From Myxocyprinus asiaticus (lineage: Eukaryota; Chordata; Actinopteri; Cypriniformes; Catostomidae), in assembly GCF_019703515.2 (NCBI RefSeq), contig NC_059356.1, forward strand, positions 26,465,197 to 26,529,196: a stretch of DNA of 64,000 bases, in the 5' to 3' direction. A program made the translations under genes and the position numbers. Numbering within the stretch: the first letter of the stretch is position 1; each line of letters starts with the position of its first letter. The notes under the pieces were generated by a model that was given only the letters and a program-made list of their open reading frames with translations, searched no databases and was not told where the DNA came from. Shown here in pieces: positions 56,997-64,000 of this stretch.

Positions 56997-57562
56997 CAGC
57001 CCTAAAAGGTTCTTTTACCCCGTCTTTTGTCTGCGTTGTTTGTTGAGTGTGACTGGCTGACTAGAGGAGATTTTCAAATTATCCAGGGGTTTACAGGCAT
57101 GTCAGGTCTGGTCTTCTTAAATGGCTCGGAAGTTGTGGGTTCGTAATGCATGATTGTGTCGGATGGAGGGGCTGCAGGTTTCTTCTGCTGTGTGCTGCCG
57201 TTGCCAGCCAGCGGATTCCCGTGGGCTCATGGCTCTCTTGTTTGTCTTGCAGCGCTGACATTTTTTGGCTCGGTGCCCAGAGAGCGTCTAGGCCCCCCCA
57301 CCCACCACCACCATGTCTGTACCGTTTCTTCAACTCGCTCGTTTCTCCTCCTCCTCTCTTCTCTACCTACCACTGTTTCCTATATCAGTACTTCACTCTG
57401 GCTGTGACTTGGAGCACATTACATAGGAATAAAGATTAAACCAATAAGGAAAGCAAGGAACTAAACTAAACACATACGATTCTTTCCGTTTGTCAAAGGT
57501 TGTCCATGTTTGAACAATTAAACTGAATGCCTGCTTTGAATCTCTATGGAACCTTGATGTTT
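56997..57562. other. Non-coding; a good splice-acceptor-like site
   Basis: GGCTCTCTTGTTTGTCTTGCAG ends near 57252 and would be a strong acceptor. It is followed by CGCTGACATTTTTTGGCTCG. No convincing donor follows, so I do not call an exon, but an extra 5' exon of the downstream gene remains possible. The sequence is C-rich near 57293-57312. Confidence 0.3.
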
Positions 57563-57680
57563 AAAGGAATAATTTACCCAAAAATGAAAATTCTGTCATT
57601 ATTTGCTCACCCACATGTCATTCAAAACCCATATGCTGTTATTTTATTCTGTGGAACACAAAAGGAAAAATGTTGAATCA
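57563..57680 (+). mobile_element. Palindromic MITE left arm, copy E (truncated)
   Basis: AAAGGAATAATTTACCCAAA, ATTCTGTCATTATTTGCTC and TTCTGTGGAACACAAAAGG match the left arm of copy D's family. The right arm is missing; the LINE fragment that follows may have replaced it. Confidence 0.65.
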
Positions 57681-57689
57681 TTTCTATAT

Positions 57690-58400
57690 AATAAAATCCT
57701 CATATTACATATTGTATGACTACCTGGACTCTGTAAATAAGACATGTAAATCTGTTCTGAAGCCGGTTGAAACGGTGTACAAGCAGGCTCTTAAGGTACT
57801 AGACAAAAATCAAATGGGCATCATCACTGTCATATTTTAATAAAGTATAATTTCTTGAATTGGGAAAATTTGACTACATTTGTAGGTCTACTGTTGACTT
57901 AAAATTCTCATTGGTCTTACCCCGCCTATGTTTAAACAGTACATTAATAAAATTACAGGAAATGTAGCTAGGGCTGGCGTTAGGGGTGATTGTAAAATAC
58001 CATTAAGAAAGAGTGTTTTTGGTCAGTTATCTTTTGGTTTTAGAGCAACCCATGACTGGAATGCACTTCCAGCTGATTTGAAAGCTCCAACATGGTATTT
58101 AGTATTAGTATTGTCTTAGGGATTTTTTATATTGTGTTTTTGAGTTTCATGTTTTTTAAGATTAGTTACTGATTGGTTTTGATTGTTATGGTAATTTTAA
58201 AATTTTGTATAATGTGTAAGTTTCAATATTTAAAATGTATTTTGAGTGTAATTTTGACCTTTGACATTAACCTGCCCAGGGACAGCAGATGAAAATTAGC
58301 CATTGTCAAAAATAGCACAGGTCTGACATCATGACACTTTGGTCATGAGACCCATAAGAACCAATTGATGTCCTACCAGCGCCATAGTTGTATAAATGAT
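57690..58400 (+). mobile_element. LINE 3' fragment with RT C-terminal remnant
   Basis: The + strand gives, with frame changes, LDSVNKTCKSVLKPVETVYK and QALKVLDKNQ (57729-57815), then 57928-58119 with RGDCKIPLRKSVFGQLSFGF and RATHDWNALPADLKA. The last resembles the WNSLP block near the end of teleost LINE polyproteins. The 3' part ACCTGCCCAGGGACAGCAGATG (58269-58290) is a typical LINE 3' UTR motif. It has no RT catalytic motif. Confidence 0.65.
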
Positions 58401-59551
<1,151 letters not shown>

Positions 59552-59780
59552 CTAGACAGTAAGGAGCTCTGTACACATGTACATGTAAAATAAGCTATGA
59601 CAACATTATGTGGACTCAACTTAAATTATTTCAGTTGGATTGTTTTGTATATCTTACAAACATTAAGTGTAAATAAAACACAAAATAACTACGTATTGTG
59701 TCTAAAATGTAAGTTACCTTCTTTTTATAGAACTGTTCTAGAAGCAATATCACACTTGTAATTGTGCTATTGTTTTGACA

Positions 59781-60523
59781 CACTGTAAACCTGAATAAGT
59801 TAACAGAACTCAAAAAAATGTATAAGTTAATAAATTCCAAATTTAAGGAAGTGGAACCGTCAGGTTTTGATTTTGTACTACTTATACATGCTAATTGCTC
59901 TTAACTTGACAAATTGAGTAAGCTAACTCATACATTTTGATGGCACTTAATTTTGAGTAAACCACCAGATTTGTTATTTTTATTTTATTTATTTTTTTGC
60001 AACACAAATCAGTTATTTTCATCACTTTATTCAACCAAGTAAGTCTGACTAGTGACTTACTGAATAATGGATAAAAGTAAGATACACACTTGGTATCGGT
60101 CCTCAACCAAAGCTCAAGCTCCACTCTTCACCATAATGGTATCCCCAAAACTCCAACATAACAGAAACCCTTCTAAATGGCAACATTAAACACTAACAAG
60201 TTTCCCCCTTTGCATTTATGTTGCAAAAACACACAAAATAACACTTAATTTTAACATTTACTTTCCCTATCAAGTCCCATGCAAAACATGCTGGGAACAA
60301 GAAATCCACTGCCAAATTTGAGTTTACCAAACAATTTCTGTTAAGTTAATTAAACTCAAAACAATAAAACAGTTCAGGTTACTTAAAAGTTGTCAGTTTC
60401 GTGAACTCAAAAGAAAGAGAAAGTTCTAAATACTCATCAAGATTAATTTATTTGAACTAATTTGAATTATTTAATTTTTCCCTACTCAATACATTTAATT
60501 ACTTAGCATTGAGGTTTACAGTG
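59781..60523. mobile_element. AT-rich MITE with CACTGTAAACCT ends
   Basis: CACTGTAAACCTGAATAAG at the left and, reversed, CACTGTAAACCTCAATGC at the right. The interior is rich in AACTCAA, AAGTTAA and TTGAGTT motifs in both orientations, a typical fish MITE feature. 743 bp; no target duplication found. Confidence 0.65.
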
Positions 60524-60950
60524 CAGCATGGCTATGATTAACTATGGTGATTACCTGTGATCACAGCTGCTCTGATATTTAATACAACAGCACTCTTGCT
60601 TGTGTGATATTGCTTAAGTGTGCTGCAGTGATATTGATTGATTAACACCAAATTAGTGTGAGGTGACTCCTGATCGATCAAACATCTCTGCTGGAAATGT
60701 GGGCATGTTTTTCCACCAATCAGCTTCAAATAGTCAGCTAAACTTTCTATAAGCTCCTATTGAAATATTTTATAAATGTATTGCCAAGTTTAGAAATAAT
60801 TTCAATACTCTGTGCTCCTATTATTCTATATTTTATTGGATACTATTTTAAGATTAAAATGTTAGCAAGTGTTGCTTTGTCAGTTTGTTGTATTTGAAAA
60901 ATTTACATTGGGGCTACTTATAGATACTAATAGTTGATATTCTTTTACAG
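60524..60950 (+). other. Presumed intron sequence before the tnrc6 exon
   Basis: No gene or repeat ends. It finishes GATATTCTTTTACAG, a usable splice acceptor. Confidence 0.5.
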
Positions 60951-61053
60951 CCTTGGGACAAAACAAGAAACAGAAGAGGAGAACCATTTGATGGAAGAAA
61001 AGAAAAAGAAAAAGCAAGAAGAAAAGAAAAAGAAGGAAGCTGCTCAGAAAAAG
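60951..61053 (+). CDS. tnrc6a: TNRC6 (GW182) N-terminal coding exon
   Basis: Bounded by TTCTTTTACAG and GTGAGAGA. The first base completes a codon; the rest is 34 codons: LGTKQETEEENHLMEEKK, then KKKQEEKKKKEAAQKK. TNRC6 proteins start with just such a Glu-then-Lys stretch (in TNRC6A a LMEEKKKKK block and KKKKEAAQKK). They bind Argonaute through Gly-Trp repeats further on and recruit deadenylases for microRNA silencing in the cytoplasm. TNRC6A fits better than TNRC6B because the spacing to the next exon's EQK is the same. ATG at 60991 could be the start if the exon joins 46995 directly, but its context is poor (TTTGATGG). Lys-rich sequence can mislead, so the assignment depends on the next exon. 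Confidence 0.68.
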
Positions 61054-61693
61054 GTGAGAGATTCTTTCCTTTGACTCACAAGCTTTCACTCAGAATCTTT
61101 TGTTTGTGTCCTCCTTTTAAAAGCCGCTTAACAGACACCTAACTGCATCTGTCATAAGCCTGAGACATTACAGCCCCTGGGCCACAAGTGTCAATCTTCA
61201 GGCCTGCTCACAGCAGCCTGTTGAAAATCAGGGTTTATGTATGTGCATGGTGTATTTCATTTAGTTGAAATACACCATGGGCTCGACATCATTAAGCATT
61301 AAATTGGTCATTCACTTGTCCGAGTAAAAAAGTTACTTGTCAGTATGACTCCAGTGGTTAATTCCATATGTTAAGACACAATATGATAGGTGTGGGTGAG
61401 AAACAGATCAATATTTAAGTCATTTTTTTATCTTAAATTCTCCTCTATGCACATTAGGGGGCGATATGCACGAATAATGCGAATCATTTTGGATAGGCAA
61501 TGTGCAGTGTGTCAGTTTACAGAATGGCCAAGATACAGTTGATTGTTTTAAAGGCTACTAGTCATGTTTTCACTACCAGTACTTTATTTTTTTGTTCTGG
61601 AATGCAGCTAAATATTCATTGTCAAAAGATTTTTTTATACAATGACCTGTGAAAGTGTTCATCGCTCAGTCTACCTTTGTTCTTTCTTTTCAG
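61054..61693 (+). other. Intron between the tnrc6 exons
   Basis: 640 bp. It holds a perfect 14-bp hairpin (CATGGTGTATTTCA at 61246-61259 and its reverse at 61266-61279, loop TTTAGT). About 61328-61510 is an internal fragment of the palindromic MITE family: TATGACTCCAGTGGTTAATT, GTGTGGGTGAGAAACAGATC and GGGGGCGATATGCACGAATA recur in copy F near 63150-63290. Confidence 0.75.
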
Positions 61694-61715
61694 ATTGCTG
61701 AACAGAAAACCAAAG
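61694..61715 (+). CDS. tnrc6a: TNRC6 22-bp microexon
   Basis: Preceded by TTTCTTTCTTTTCAG and followed by GTTAGTTG. It adds IAEQKTK and one base (G) of the next codon. The previous exon ends on a codon boundary, so the frame is kept, giving AAQKKIAEQKTK. In TNRC6 proteins this place reads EQK-K-V-P-E, and the leftover G would start the Val codon. The following exon, which would begin the Pro/Ser-rich region, is not in the window. Confidence 0.68.
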
Positions 61716-62937
61716 GTTAGTTGTGATTCTCACTGCAATGCTGTATTAAAACAATTTAAATATAAATGTTGATGCTTAACCCTTCTGTGCTGTTATCATT
61801 GAAATGAAGCGAAAAATGGACCCTATGAAAGAGTCACAACTTGCTGTTTGTTGCTGATTGTGTGTCAGAGAGATGGTGACAGTGCAAGCATTTTCCATTG
61901 CCATGTTCCCATCACATCTATGGAGGATCTTACGAAGTTTCATACGTGCAGCTGATACAGGCCCCTGAAAATTATATAATTAAAAATAAATAGTTGCAGT
62001 TCATGGACCCTTCGTACTGCAAACATAAACCTGTTCTGTTTTTGAAAGTCTGTTTATGTTTTTTTGTCTGATGTACATTATTTAATATGTAGCCCATATC
62101 ACTGTGCCTGTTATATTCTCATGGCATTAAAAATAGCAGCGAGGTTCAGCAATTAATTTGCTCTAAGCTCATAGAAAATCCCCCAAAAAAGACTCTTCTA
62201 TATTTTGCTGTAGACAAACAAATTGCAGAACCACTGCAGGTGTAATGTAACAAAGTATTGCAATAATTTTAGAGCCAGGGTATTCTTTTATATTCTTTTA
62301 ATATTATGCAACATATGTTATAATGTACTTTTTATTCTTAATGTAAATTTTTCCACATGTATTAATATCACTGTACCTTGTGTTATTTTATCCAGGCATT
62401 ATAAAAAGAGAATACTGTATGGTTCGGGAGTCCGTTTGGAATATAATTGTAGCAAAATACATGTGCAAATAAATATCCAACAGCAATCTTTTCTCATCTC
62501 ACTCACATAAAAAACATAGATTATAGACTCCTCAAAATGCATCAACATCATGGAAAGAACATAATGAAACAGTTATACCAAATTAGGTAAATAAATGCTT
62601 TAAATGCATTCAATATATTAATCTGTAACAGCTGGAGGTGCGGGCATAAGATATGTTTGTAGAACAACAACAGCGCCGCCTACTGTACAGGAGTAAAATA
62701 GTTTTTTGTTTAATTTTTATGGACTCTGTGTGAATAAACCTTTCGTCAGAGGTTTGTCTCACAAAATCATCACGGTTTTGGTGTGAACAGGCCTTTATTC
62801 GGGTCAAAATAACCCGCAACAGCATGGATTATATGTTTGCATCACATGCAGTTCCTCAAACACCTACAGTGTACTGCAGACATTTGAAATGGTTAAAAAG
62901 CTGCTTGATACAACTTGCTAGTATATCTGTACTACTC
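61716..62937 (+). other. Presumed tnrc6 intron, no exon seen
   Basis: AT-rich; no repeat ends recognised and no exon-like segment. Confidence 0.45.
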
Positions 62938-63622
62938 TTAAAGGGATAGTTCACCCAAAAATTTTAATTCTCTTATAATTTACTCACCCTCCTGGCATCC
63001 CAGATGTGTATGACTTTCTTTCTTCTGTAGTACACTAATGAAGATTTTTTAGAAGAATATTTCAGCTCTGTCGGTCCTCACAATGCAAGTGAATGGGTGC
63101 CAAATTTGTGAAGCTCCAAAATCCACATAAAGGGAGCATAAAAGTAATCAATATGACTTCAGTGGTTAATTCCATGTTTTAAGACACAGTATGATAGGTG
63201 TGGGTGAGAAACAGATCGATATTTAAGTCATTTTATTATCATAAATTCTCCTCTCTGCACTTTAGGGGATGATATGCACGAATAAAGTGAATCACCATAA
63301 ACAGAAAAAGAAAGTGAAAGTGAAGGAAAAAGGACTTAAATATTGATCTGTTTCTCACCCATACTTATCATATCACTTCATAAGATATAGATTTAACCAC
63401 CAGAGACATCTGGAGTACTTGTATCTTGCCCTTATGTAGACTTTGGAGCATCAAAATTTTGGCACCCATTCACTTGCATTGAATGGACCTACAGAGCTGA
63501 GATATTCTTCTAAAAATCTTAATATGTGTTCTGCAGAAGAAAGAAATTCATACACATCTAGGATGGCATGAAGGTGAGTAAATGATGAGAGAATTTGTAT
63601 TTTTGGGTGAAGTAACCCTATA
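62938..63622. mobile_element. Palindromic MITE (GGGATAGTTCACCC type), copy F, full length
   Basis: The left AAAGGGATAGTTCACCCAAA is matched in reverse by the right end (TATAGGGTTACTTCACCCAA). Both arms contain CAGATGTGTATGACTTTC (right: GAAATTCATACACATCTAGG) and GTGTGGGTGAGAAACAGATC (right: GATCTGTTTCTCACCCATAC). The centre is near 63260-63330 and includes AGAAAAAGAAAGTGAAAGTG. It lies in the presumed tnrc6 intron. Confidence 0.85.
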
Positions 63623-64000
63623 ATTGTCATTACTTTGATTATTCATGCTTTGTTTTGATGAAATACACAACAGTAAGCGCCACTGTATGATAGCAGAACT
63701 GAAATAATGCAAAGGCAGAACATGACTGTTCCTATAGATTATTGCACTGATGGAGGAGGCTGTGTCACCTCAGTGTGTGTATCAATGCCAGGGTGAGTAA
63801 CGTAATACCATCCACTGTAGTGCCATTTTCACGTGTGAATGGGGTTTAGACAATACTTTTGATCAGAATCAGAGCATATGCTTATGAACTGATTTTTGTG
63901 GGTGAATTGAATGACACAAATCATATGTTTGCAAAAAAAGTTTGAGACAAATCAACCACCTCTGTTTGCTGTTGAGTGATTCAGAAGATTGTGCTTTTTA
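63623..64000 (+). other. Presumed tnrc6 intron to window end
   Basis: No exon or repeat recognised. The window ends before the next coding exon. Confidence 0.45.

Noticed and set aside
57252..57430. Possible exon after a strong acceptor at 57252, with ATG in CACCACCACCATGTC
   Set aside because: The frame MSVPFLQLAR ends after 36 codons, no donor of reasonable quality follows, and nothing links it to the TNRC6 frame. Kept only as a remark.

Overview
The window is vertebrate nuclear DNA and almost certainly from a teleost fish, probably a cypriniform (carp, minnow or loach type). The evidence is its repeat content: many Tc1-like elements with TA target sites, hAT-type MITEs with 8-bp target duplications, tRNA-derived SINEs with a teleost-type body, chromodomain Ty3/gypsy elements, L2/CR1-type LINE fragments, and many copies of palindromic repeats ending in GGGATAGTTCACCC. 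There are no prokaryotic genes, no CRISPR array and no standalone tRNA or rRNA gene. Family names come from recognition, not from a database search.

Only one host gene is recognisable, at the right end on the + strand. A 103-bp exon (60951-61053) and a 22-bp microexon (61694-61715) read continuously in frame and encode the Lys/Glu-rich N-terminus typical of TNRC6/GW182 proteins, the Argonaute-binding scaffold of microRNA silencing; tnrc6a fits best. About 14 kb upstream is a CpG-rich stretch with an E-box, an ETS-type site and a YY1-type site, followed by a sequence ending in a consensus splice donor (46995/46996). I infer this is the gene's promoter and non-coding first exon. If so, everything from 47 to 61 kb is intron 1, filled with transposons.

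Layout. 1-2.3 kb: 3' part of a decayed gypsy element with its LTR. 2.3-13.8 kb: mostly non-coding, with two opposite copies of one hAT MITE, other MITEs and one SINE. 13.8-15.5 kb: antisense LINE split by a Tc1 relic. 16.1-21.5 kb: a chromodomain gypsy element (LTRs, GGCAG target duplication) inserted in a small Tc1-type element. 21.6-30.5 kb: palindromic MITEs, LINE fragments, a solo LTR and a deleted Tc1 copy. 30.6-32.1 kb: a 1.5-kb hAT-type MITE. 33.0-35.4 kb: a short pol-less LTR element whose reading frame is mostly tandem repeats. 39.3-41.4 kb: a Tc1-like transposon with an uninterrupted 346-codon DD34E transposase, nested in an older MITE. 51.9-53.3 kb: a hAT-type element carrying another repeat. 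54.0-56.7 kb: a Tc1 element nested inside a different Tc1 element.

The most interesting observations are: two LTR elements whose post-LTR sequence is complementary to the predicted 5' end of their own transcript (self-priming, as in the Tf1/sushi group); the tandem-repeat, pol-less LTR element; the apparently intact Tc1 transposase and its decayed sister copy; several target-site duplications readable by eye; and the tnrc6 5' region. I did not find a convincing wholly new system. Most of the window is transposons at different stages of decay.
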